Below, piece by piece: positions 1 through 8,001 of a stretch of DNA of 13,815 nt (the stretch's first letter is position 1; every line of letters starts with the position of its first letter). Below the pieces are notes generated by a model. The model worked only from the letters and a program-made list of their open reading frames with translations, did not search any database and had not been told where the DNA came from. Position numbers and translations under genes: made by a program. The DNA lies in NCBI GenBank assembly GCA_015501055.1, contig JADNYV010000868.1, positions 1 through 13,815 of the forward strand. The letters run 5' to 3'. Origin of the DNA: Mucidula mucida (Eukaryota > Basidiomycota > Agaricomycetes > Agaricales > Physalacriaceae).

Positions 1-36
1 TGTGAGCCAGTTTCCACCTAGCACGTAAATACATAC

Positions 37-537
37 CTGTCCTTCAAGTCCACCGGGGAACGATTGTCAAACTGGAATTCTGGGTCGCTGAGGATTGTCT
101 TCCAGTTGCCCACACCGTGCTATGTCCGTTAGCTGGCGAAATAAAATATACTAGAAACACACCTTGTTGCACCCGTCAACAAGCATCTTGGTTTCTTCCG
201 GTGACCACTTCTTGCGCGCCTTCTTCTCCGCGAGCAGCGACGACGACCCGTCATCTCCGCCGCCGTCGCCGTCATGTATCATCCTAAACTTGCCGCGCTT
301 GTCATCACCGCCCAGCGCCGTGCTCGTCTCTGCAACATGCGACTCCAGTCCTGTGTCGTCCCGAAAATTGAATGCTGGCACCACCCGTGGCGAATTGGGC
401 AGCGCGAGCGAAACCCGTCGATGCTTAAGCGGTATGGCAGGGAACGGCGCCTTGAAAGAGAATGTGGACGTCGGTAGGGGAGGGGCGCTCGGACCACTGG
501 AGGGCAGCGCAGACGTGGACGCCGGCTCAGACGCCAT
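37..537 (-). CDS. Myb/telobox DNA-binding protein, 5' part only (exons 1-2)
   Basis: Partial gene whose 3' end lies beyond the left edge. Exon 1 is 163-537 and exon 2 is 37-119, joined by a 43-nt intron at 120-162 (GTGTGT...ACATAG); a further donor, GTATGT, starts at 36. The first ~100 residues are low complexity, rich in Pro, Ser and Ala, then a basic Lys/Arg stretch. A Myb/SANT repeat begins with KKWSPEETKMLVDGCNK and continues after the intron with HGVGNWKTIL and then SPVDLKDR. In telomere-repeat-binding proteins VDLKDKWR is the diagnostic third helix that reads TTAGGG-like DNA, so the spliced VDLKDR is strong evidence for a telobox Myb protein. Known fungal relatives act at telomeres or as transcription regulators; which applies here cannot be told from the fragment. 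The start is the first ATG of the open frame. Confidence 0.8.
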
Positions 538-835
538 CGTCGTCGTCGTGGTAGAAAGCCAAGAGCGAAAGTGGAATGCACGTTGCCGCCAGGGGCTTTC
601 CGAATTAGGTCAGATTCCCGCGCCGACGCGTCCCCTCTCCACAAAACTCAGGCGTGGATGCTCAAGAGTTGTGCTCGACCTGGCCTTTCATTTCATGTAA
701 TCTACCCCGCAACAAGCATGTCATCTCCGAATAGGCAGTACTCGCCTCGTATCTAACGGAATTTGAATCGCCCGTTCGCCTCGAGGAGAGCGTCTGTCGC
801 CTACACGAGGTCCTGCATAGCGTTAGATGAAATTC
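538..835. other. Intergenic, upstream of the Myb gene
   Basis: This stretch holds the presumed promoter of the minus-strand Myb gene and ends at the LINE insertion. I see no convincing gene in it; the open frames here are short and show no family motif. Confidence 0.5.
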
Positions 836-843
836 TCAGCATG

Positions 844-848
<5 letters not shown>
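836..848. repeat. Target-site duplication, left copy
   Basis: TCAGCATGGCCTT occurs here and again at 2172-2184, exactly flanking the LINE. The last two T may belong to the poly-T run instead, so the certain duplication is 11 bp and the maximum is 13 bp. Confidence 0.9.

Positions 849-882
<34 letters not shown>
847..882 (-). other. LINE poly(A) tail (poly-T on the plus strand)
   Basis: A run of 36 uninterrupted T on the plus strand directly after the left target-site duplication. It is the 3' tail of the minus-strand LINE. Such runs also miscall in sequencing, so the exact length is uncertain. Confidence 0.9.
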
Positions 883-1088
883 CCAATTTTATACTCTTGC
901 GTACAGCAGTACATGTTCGAGTCTTTCTACGTAGCTATATATATCAATGGCTTGTTTGTGGCTCCTGCTTCTTCCTCTATTCTGCTCGAGCACCCGAAGG
1001 GTGCTCAGGATGGCCGGGTTACGACAATCCTATTCCCGTGTAGATGTGTCGCGGGTTATCTCGAGTGCGTTTCGGCTGATGCGTGAAA

Positions 1089-2171
1089 TCAGAACATGGC
1101 GTTCTGGAATGGGTCTCGTGTGGCAGCATGTGGACGGGGAGGTAATCGCGGCTGTTGTACGGGTGTGAAGTCTGTGGTGAAGCGTGCTGTGTCGGAGACA
1201 AATTGTATCAGATGTGGGATGTTCTTTGGTTCGGCAAGGAGATGTGACAGCTTGAGCTCGTTGGCTTTGGGTTTAACGCGTCGTATAAGGCGCTCGCGAT
1301 GCTCACGATGAGCCGGGCAGCGTAAGAGGTAGTGAAAGACGTCTTCTTTGTGGTAACGGCAGGAGGGGCATTCTGCGGAATCGACTTTGCGGATTCTGTG
1401 GAGATGTGCGTTAAGGGGGGCGTGTCCCGTTCGAAGCTGGGTGATGAGGGAAGCGACTCGGCGTGAGAGGGGCTCGATAAGGTTTGTGTACCTCTTGCCG
1501 AGCGTGATGGCATCTGCCGCGTGGATGTGTTTGAACTTTGTTCGCCTCTCTGATGTTCGCCATCTCTTTTTCGCTACTGTCTGCAACTTTTGCTGAAAGA
1601 CGCGTTTGACGGCCGTCGCGCTAGCCGGTAGCGGCTTGCGAAATATGCGCGGCAATTGTGCTCTGTCCGTTGACGCTATCGGATCCTCTGCTGCCTTTTT
1701 TGCCTCCTGGTCCGCTGCCTCGTTCCCTGGTATATCCAGATGAGCCGGTACCCAACGCATCTCGATGCGTATTCCGGGGTGTTTCCTCTGGACATCGTCG
1801 ACCGCTTTGTGGAACGCGTCGAAGATGTAGTGCGCCGGTCCTGGTTTTCTGGACGCGGCGGCGCGCAGCGCCGCCGTGCTGTCAACACATATAACCACTC
1901 TTGTTACCCGCCGTCGCACTCTCTTTAGGAGCGCCATCGCTAACACCAAACCTCCACCTTCTCCTTCGTATACCTCGTGTAGTTCTGCAGGCCCGAGATG
2001 AACCCTCATCTCGTCAACCTTCTCATCCCCGTCGAACATCACTGCCGACGCGCCTACTCCTCCCTCATATCCTGATCCGTCGGTGTAGATCCTCAGCCCC
2101 TCGTCCTCTTCATCCAACTGTATCCCTTCCACTGCGTCCCGCACGGGTATGTTTATCGTTTTGGTCTTCCA
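1089..2171 (-). pseudogene. C-terminal part of LINE ORF2: RNase H domain plus CCHC-type knuckle
   Basis: The frame is open from the first codon inside the insertion (TGG at 2171-2169) to TGA at 1089: 360 codons plus stop. The codon before TGG is TGA, lying in target DNA. The RNase H domain fills about residues 25-165 (codon 1 at 2171). The four metal-binding acids look intact: D31 in IYTDGSG, E71 in the EGEGGG segment, D97 in ICVDST and D154 in GNEAADQ; a His sits in WVPAHLDIPGNE. Further on, LRTGHAPLNAHLHRI and CPSCRYHKEDVFHYLLRCPAH form the tail with a Cys-x2-Cys...His-x4-Cys pattern common in LINE ORF2 proteins. It is a truncated, probably untranslated remnant, although no internal stop or frameshift is present. 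Confidence 0.9.
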
Positions 2172-2184
2172 TCAGCATGGCCTT
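2172..2184. repeat. Target-site duplication, right copy
   Basis: Second copy of TCAGCATGGCCTT, abutting the truncated 5' end of the LINE at 2171. It matches 836-848. Confidence 0.9.
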
Positions 2185-2376
2185 ATTGGAGCATGCGCGT
2201 GTGGTGCGGCAACATACCGTGGCATAACAAGAAAGCCTCAGAAATTAGTAATGATATGCGCTGGTGGGAAGCAAAGCTCCGGATTTCGACTATCAGGCCC
2301 ACCTGTTGAAGGTGAATGTCATTTATTTGTAACGTATGAGGTTGGGAAGTGTGGCGCATTGAAGTGGATCTCATGT

Positions 2377-2381
2377 AAAAA
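2377..2381 (-). terminator. Pol III terminator of tRNA-Glu
   Basis: A run of five T on the minus strand (AAAAA on plus) about 25 nt downstream of the tRNA 3' end, as expected for RNA polymerase III. Confidence 0.7.
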
Positions 2382-2406
2382 GAACCACCTGCATGATCGA
2401 TACCTA

Positions 2407-2499
2407 TTCGGATACGGGGAATCGAACCCCGAGCTAGCGCGAACCCTATTAATTACCGGGAATGAGAGGCGCTAATGTTAGCCGTTACACCATATCCGA
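2407..2499 (-). tRNA. tRNA-Glu (anticodon CTC) with a 21-nt intron
   Basis: Full cloverleaf on the minus strand. The acceptor stem TCGGATA/TATCCGA (2493-2499 with 2408-2414) is a perfect 7 bp, with discriminator A at 2407. The D arm has a GTGT/ACAT stem. The anticodon stem AGCGC/GCGCT is perfect. The T arm is CGGGG-TTCGATT-CCCCG. The anticodon loop reads C-T-CTC-A and is interrupted after position 37 by a 21-nt intron (2442-2462); removing it gives a 72-nt tRNA. The D-arm segment GTGTAACGGCTA is characteristic of eukaryotic tRNA-Glu. The internal A and B boxes (TGGTGTAACGG and GGTTCGATTCC) are the promoter. CTC decodes GAG. Confidence 0.95.
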
Positions 2500-2619
2500 T
2501 GTCTTGGGATTCCAGAGTCTGCTTCTTGTTATTTCAGCCTTACGACGAGCGACTCTCTGCGATCAGCTGCACGCTCCAGAAGAGTGTATCGAAATGATGC
2601 TAGTTGATACTCTTCGTAA

Positions 2620-5600
2620 TTACGACACAACACGCCGATCCACACTCCATCCCGGATTATTCGTCGAAATGTTCCCTACACCCCCTTCATACACTGCGTC
2701 AACGACAAGTTGGAGGTTAGGCGATATAGTAACGTTCTCCTCCATAGCCCAAAGCGCAACCGCTACAGTACTACAGGCAAATATCAACACACTGCCGCAG
2801 GCAAAGAATGATAAACCAACGAACTTTGTGCCCCTGTAATCCAAAATCCCTTCTTGAACCGGAAACTTCGCTTGAGGCCTATCAAACCGTCATCTCAACC
2901 CTTAAGGGAATCATCCCAAGCCAATCACTTACCCAAGATTCGCCACCCGCTTTCCCATCATCCACCCATTCACGAACAGATACACCCTATACGGCTGCCC
3001 TAGCCCCTCCGTGAACGTAAACGAAATCGGTACATCCAATCCCGAAGGAATATCCAAGTCGAACGTAGTCACGAAGAACCCAACGCCTGCAGCCGACCCA
3101 GGCAGCCCATCGCTCAATTCTCTGCTCTCCCATACAGACGTATCGAATCCCGGAAGGTGCCACCCACTACGCTCACCGAAAAGACCTCCTTCATTGAAGA
3201 CGCCACGTACTTTATCGGGAAATCTACGTACTATTAGTAGCAGGTTTGGTGTGTCGCGAAGAAGAGGAAGTACCCTGTGTAACCGCCAACTTTTCCTTGC
3301 ACTTTCCAGTCTGAAAAGTTTCCCACGTCTAGTTTGAATCCACGAACACCTCGAGGGTTCTTGGACGCGTTGGTGTTTCCTATAGCAGTTGAGCATCTTA
3401 CATGGGTGTCATATCAGATGGTACTGACCTCCGCTCGTTTCGTTCAGACCCATGTTGTCCTAACGAAGAACAAAGATGTAGGGGCGTTCGCAACTCGCAC
3501 TGGTCAGGCTTCGTACCTGTACAATGGTGATCACATCGTCGCCGTCCACCAGAGCCCCATCAGGGAAAGTAAATAGATCATCTGTCTCTTCAAGCTTGTT
3601 CTGATTGTTCGTTGAGCTACCACAATTCGTGAGTGCCGGTATTAGAAAGATAGTAGTAAGGGGTACGCTTACTTCCCATAGGACGTGTTTAGGAACACAT
3701 CGTTGAGCCAGACACTCGCGGCGAACGCTAGAAGTGGTTGAGATTATTGCTCTCACAGTAGAACGTCGTAATGACACACCTTCACCGCCATTGATAGACA
3801 AATTGACGCTCTTCTCTACACCAGTCGCATTAAAGTGACCGCGCCAAAGGACGATGTTCTCGCAGCTACACATCCCCATCAGTCTACCATGAACCCTGCA
3901 AGGAGGTAAGAAACTCACAACCCATAATCACACCCATAAAGAATCCTCCCATCCCCATAAAACGGTTTCTGCGGTATATTCGTCGTCGTATGATTAGCCA
4001 ACACCCAATCCCCATCATCGAACCCACTCCCAATCTCCGGAAGACTGTCCTTGAACCTCCATCCTTCCAATACCGGCACGCTGACCTCCGTACCCGCAAA
4101 CGGAAGCTCCCCCACGAAACCGCCTTTCCCCGTCAACCCGTTCCTCGTCGTCAATTCGACGCCGTTCCACGTTATAGTTTCTACAGAGCTGGGAGCGACG
4201 ATCGTTGCCGTAGTGGAACTATTGAGGTCACCCGTTAACGCCAACGTAGAGCCATCAAGGATATTCGCGGTGCGCACGAGATACGGGCCCCCGACGAGGA
4301 TGGATGTGTTCGTGCCGAGACCCCAGAATGTGCGGAAGGGATCACTGGCGTCGCCTGGGATTACTGGGGAGAAGAACGATGCGGCGGTCACGGAGTCGGC
4401 GAATAGCACAAGCTGGGTATCAGAGTCATGAATGGCGACAATACCAGGTTCGATATCTGCTCCGACCGTCACTACCGAATCCTCACCAGACGTGGTTATG
4501 TTGAAACTGGACTGGAGATCGACATCGAGCGCCGTCCCAGTAAGTTGGAGGGAGAATTCGTGGGATTGGTCTGTATCGCCAAAGAAGAGGATAACATCCC
4601 GCTCGTCGATAACACTGGCATAGTAGATCGATGCCGTAGAATACAAAACGTGAGATGAAGAGCCGAAGGTGTAGTCTGTCACAATGACCTTGGACTGGCG
4701 CCCATTCAACGACAAGCCTTTGAGCTCGACGTCGCCTTGGGAAGTAGACACCGATAAGTCAAAGTCCGTTGAAGCTCTGAACAATCAATAAGCAATAGCG
4801 TACAAAGGGCGATATGGGACGTACGTGGTGGTAGAGTCGTTGTGTCGAAGTATATAGAACCCAGCCCCGGAATCTGGGTTACGCAAATACGTTGCAAATA
4901 TAGCGGCATCGGAGGCGACAGAAAGACCAGTTGCGCTATCCGCTATCCAGTCCGTTTTGTAGAACTCGGGAGAGCTTCGAATGAAGAACCCTTGACGCTT
5001 GAGCTCGTCATATTTCGAGCCAAGCGCGCGGCCCTCGGATATCTGCCGAGGTTTTTTCAGATATCAAGGTAATCTTCAAAGTGAGGCTTACTGAGGCACC
5101 ATAATCGTAGGACGTATAAACCTGGCGGCGCATCAAATGAGATACTCAGCTGGATACTAACACTAAAAACGTGCTCACCCCTCTGGAAACAGATGGTAAG
5201 CAAGAGACACTTAGGACGCGAACAGAGAACTTACGGAAATGGAATCGCGCCCCAAGACGTTCCTCTATTAAAGTTGTTTAGCATGAAAGGCAGAGTGGTA
5301 GATCATCGCAATTACCCATGAATCATATAGTAGTTGACGAGTTTCGCGTTCGCTGCCCACAACTGCCTGTAGAACACCGACATGAAATCAGCGCCTGTCA
5401 GAATCCCACAATTCGCGTAGCCTGTAAACAAGGTCATATACATCATCATAGCCAAGCAAATGACGAATCGCATACCCGGAGCGTTAGGTCCCCAGGGATC
5501 AAAAGCGCCACCTTGAAACTCAGGAAAGTAGTACGGCTGAGCCGGATTCACGCGCTCGTGATACTCATGGTAATTCGTTGTGACATTTTTCCATACCGTC

Positions 5601-6799
5601 GGCCGTGAGCAGTCGAAGCTCTGGGGATATGAGTCGAGGCTGTTTGTACTCAGTATTCCTGATGTCACACTATGGATAGATACGAACCCATAAAGATCCA
5701 CGGCTCCCTAATGCATGGAACGATCAGTCGAAATCCATGGTTTATAATAAGCAGGCTTACCGTTCCGTTAATGAAATTAGAGCCTTGATTGGGGTCATTA
5801 TACGTTAGGGGAACAACAATGGCGGAGGCATGATAGACGTCTTGAAGGTCTTGAAAGTAAGTATCACCGATGGCTTGCGAAAATTCGTTATCTATAAGAG
5901 GCATTAGCAGAACAGGTGGCATGGGCATAGTGAAAATAGTTGCCGATTTGAATCGCTGGTACAGCCATACTATGTCAATGCGCTTATATAGTTAAGAGAG
6001 ATGCAACAAACCAATGACAGGCCCGCCTTCCGTGATCTGATACGGCACTGTTTCCTCGATGAAGCCAAGAATGTAATCCTGCCACGCTTCTCTCCAATCC
6101 GAGTCGTTGCTCCGGAGACGACCAGCAACCTCAGTGGTTGCCCAATGCGCGATGCCGCCTGCCGATGTCTCGGCGTTGATATACTGCAAAGGACACACGT
6201 CAAGACACGTCCTCATACGTCGCTGCAAGACATACCGGACCTACACGGAGCCATTAGCATGTTAGCCTTACAACGCGAAGGGAATTTGAACGCACCAGGA
6301 CGCATCACAAGCCAGATTCCCGCTTCCGAGGCGGCTTCATACAGCGTCTTGAGGGACCGGTAGCCGTCAAAGTCGACTACACCTCTGGACGGGTTTATCA
6401 GGCCCATATGCGTGTAGACGCTGACCGCGTTCAGACCAGCGGCTTTGACTTTTTGGAAAATGTCCGGCCAGAGGTCTGGAACCGGTAGACGGAAGGTGTG
6501 GAATTCGCCTGAGCTAAGTAGATGGAAACCTCAATGAGAGTTGGAGGTCGAAAGGTAACGTACTAGATAAACGTGCGCTGCCCACGCAAGAAGATGCTGT
6601 AGTTATCGAAAGACACTTCATCCGTAAACGAAACTGCGCGCGACATGAAGCTGTCTGTTGTAAAGCCGGGAACGGTAGACTTTGCGAGCCCCCCGAATGA
6701 GATCGTCGAGAAAGCGAGAGTTAGAAGGAGGGCGAAGCATCGAAGAAACCTTCCGCTTGCAGACTGAGGAGGCATTGCGAAGAGTATCATAGAACCCAT
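2620..6799 (-). CDS. lacA: Secreted GH35 beta-galactosidase (fungal LacA type), 22 exons
   Basis: Hydrolyses terminal beta-D-galactosides; secreted. Exons (minus, 5'->3'): 6564-6799, 6296-6513, 6236-6240, 6012-6183, 5944-5955, 5761-5891, 5688-5707, 5476-5639, 5316-5421, 5235-5264, 5179-5182, 5092-5121, 4825-5042, 3922-4776, 3780-3865, 3673-3727, 3517-3616, 3429-3459, 3274-3379, 2933-3223, 2825-2878, 2620-2770. They total 3075 nt = 1024 residues plus stop, near the usual ~1000. The hydrophobic run after M9 is a signal peptide. The catalytic domain (about 50-440) shows SGEFHTFRLP, RPGPYINAE, AIQIDNEFSQ (acid/base E217), LDSYPQSFDC, PEFQGG (nucleophile E305) and GGTSWG. Beta-galactosidase domains 2-3 follow in the large exon, then two jelly-roll domains (about 690-780 and 880-1000) with LYGCDYGCENIVLWRGHF and RVYLFVNGWMMG. 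Both catalytic Glu are present. ATG at 6799 is the longest start; ATG at 6775 (M9) may be the real one. Confidence 0.93.
5179..5182 (-). other. 4-nt micro-exon of the GH35 gene
   Basis: AGGG is flanked by introns 5183-5234 (GTAAGT...TTCCAG) and 5122-5178 (GTGAGC...CGCCAG). It brings the frame from phase 2 to phase 0, joining GTSWGAIPFP-G to VYTSYDYGA. A single long intron from 5234 to 5122 would shift the frame, so the micro-exon is the simplest reading. Confidence 0.7.
5688..5707 (-). other. 20-nt exon of the GH35 gene
   Basis: GGAGCCGTGGATCTTTATGG encodes GAVDLYG, finished by the next exon's LDSYPQSFDC. Introns 5708-5760 (GTAAGC...ATTAG) and 5640-5687 (GTTCGT...AACAG) flank it. The joined motif matches the GH35 family. 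Confidence 0.85.
5944..5955 (-). other. 12-nt micro-exon followed by a GC-AG intron, at the GH35 acid/base site
   Basis: CGATTCAAATCG gives Ala-Ile-Gln-Ile, joining GPVI to DNEFSQ to make the conserved strand that carries acid/base E217. The upstream intron is 5956-6011 (GTTTGT...ACCAG). The downstream intron, 5892-5943, starts with GCAACT rather than GT, but has a good GCTAAT branch-like site and a TTATAG acceptor. Confidence 0.75.
6236..6240 (-). other. 5-nt micro-exon of the GH35 gene
   Basis: GTCCG lies between two ordinary-looking introns, 6241-6295 (GTGCGT...GTGTAG, branch-like GCTAAC/GCTAAT) and 6184-6235 (GTATGT...TTGCAG). It completes the codons for Gly-Pro in RPGPYINAE, a conserved GH35 strand, and restores the frame. 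Reading straight through either intron loses the motif and meets a stop. Confidence 0.8.
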
Positions 6800-6813
6800 C
6801 GTGTCGTCGACGC

Positions 6814-6819
6814 TTTATA
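6814..6819 (-). promoter_or_regulatory. TATA-like element upstream of the GH35 gene
   Basis: TATAAA on the minus strand only ~15 nt before the ATG at 6799 and ~39 nt before the ATG at 6775. If it is the TATA box, transcription would begin downstream of 6799, favouring the 6775 start. Confidence 0.4.
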
Positions 6820-6943
6820 AGACTTCATGGCGCGCCGTCCGTGACGCATCTCATGACCGTTAGTTACCATATATTAACGAGGATTCGCAACTAGAACGAT
6901 ATTCTACGGGCCGAGGGGTGTGGGTAGAGAAGGATACGCGTCA

Positions 6944-6973
6944 AGTGAGCGCGTCGGATAAATTTCGCTCACT
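6944..6973. repeat. 8-bp inverted repeat in the divergent promoter region
   Basis: AGTGAGCG (6944-6951) and CGCTCACT (6966-6973) form a perfect dyad with a 14-nt spacer. It could be a regulator site, but short dyads also arise by chance. Confidence 0.3.
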
Positions 6974-8001
6974 AGAACAATACGTGAGCTGGCCTTCCAG
7001 ACGCCATGGAATGACTTACTCGTCAAAAAATAGCGGTTCACATCCTGTCGATATTGTGATTGGGAGCATAGCCAATACAAGAAGAGATAAAACTGTCTCG
7101 AACTCTCATACGTATCTCAATGATGAGATCGGCGCTGTATCAAATCGAATAACGAGGAAATGCAGCGAGCTTTTGAGCGTGAAGAAAGTCCAAACTTAGT
7201 CCAAAGCAACTGAGAAACACAGCCACACGGAGCATGCGGATGAAAACGTAGGATGATCTTATCTACCAACTCCTGATTTAGGACTTCCATCCGATTGGAC
7301 GAAGACAGACAATAAGGATTGTGGCAGGTCGACCACATAAAGCAGGACGTCCATGGCAAGAACGTGTCTCCTCTCTGCTCCCACCTTGCGCTCTCCCATT
7401 ACCCCCCAACTCGACCCCCACCCCAAATTCCATCCTCTCCACCGCGTTGCATGTTTTCTGATGTTCCGTTAATGTGCTTCCCAGGCCGCCTGGAAGGGCT
7501 GCCCTCGCCTGGTCTCGGAGTTCCTCGCAACTCGTGATCTTTTGCTTCATTCCTTTCTTCCCAGTAAGTCTTATCTTGCTCACCGCATGTCAAGAAACTA
7601 ACTCTTATGAAGCGGCGTAAGCGGACAGAGGTCATTACCGAAGATGAACAACTACCTGCACGACTTGGGAACAAGGACCTACAGATCATGATGCTCCTCG
7701 TCCTCACCTGGGACTAGCCCCGGTCCTCCCTTCCATCGAAAATCTTCTGACACGTCTATAACGGGGCGCACACAAGGTTGTTCCCAAATGGAGACAGTCC
7801 GTATATGGAGAATTCAAGCGACTGGCCGTATTCGGTCGAACCATTCGTCTACTGGAGACAAGGGAAAGGCCATTTTTGCCAACAAGAGATAGCCCGTGGT
7901 TTTTCTGTATTAAAGCTCGCATGGGATGGTTGCCAGGTTGGTCTTATCCCTCCTTTAGCGATCTCTCCTCCTTTGTCCTCGCCTCCCATACATCCGCCGC
8001 C

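Larger units (their letters stand above)
847..2171 (-). mobile_element. 5'-truncated non-LTR retrotransposon (LINE) insertion
   Basis: About 1.3 kb of a LINE in minus orientation. Its 3' end is a 36-nt poly(A), seen as T at 847-882. Next comes a ~206-nt 3' UTR (883-1088), then an open frame for the last part of ORF2: RNase H and a C-terminal Cys/His knuckle. The reverse transcriptase and endonuclease parts are missing, so the copy is 5'-truncated, as is usual when target-primed reverse transcription stops early. A 13-bp direct duplication brackets the element at 836-848 and 2172-2184. A terminal RNase H after the RT is typical of the fungal Tad-like/I-like lineages; the exact clade is not settled here. 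The long uninterrupted poly(A) and exact duplications suggest a fairly recent insertion. Confidence 0.93.
6800..8001. other. Divergent intergenic region between GH35 and the Ste3-like receptor
   Basis: About 1.2 kb serving as the upstream region of both genes. It holds a TATAAA on the minus strand at 6814-6819 and an 8-bp inverted repeat at 6944-6951/6966-6973. Open frames of 60-100 codons occur on both strands, but none shows a family motif or good splice logic. Confidence 0.5.

Noticed and set aside
763..1086. Open frame on the plus strand with a run of Phe
   Set aside because: It reads through the LINE poly(A) tail in reverse; the Phe run is the poly-T. Not a gene.
2462..2839. Plus-strand 125-codon frame
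   Set aside because: It begins inside the tRNA and overlaps the real GH35 3' exons on the other strand; no motif.
5665..5928. Open minus-strand reading through 5892-5943 beginning MPMPPVLLMPL, as an alternative GH35 exon
   Set aside because: It would place ~30 unrelated residues before the acid/base motif; the spliced AIQIDNEF matches the family much better.
7278..7583. Minus-strand 101-codon frame in the divergent promoter region
   Set aside because: No family motif, no supporting splice sites, Gly/Arg-rich composition, and overlapping frames of similar length in the same DNA.
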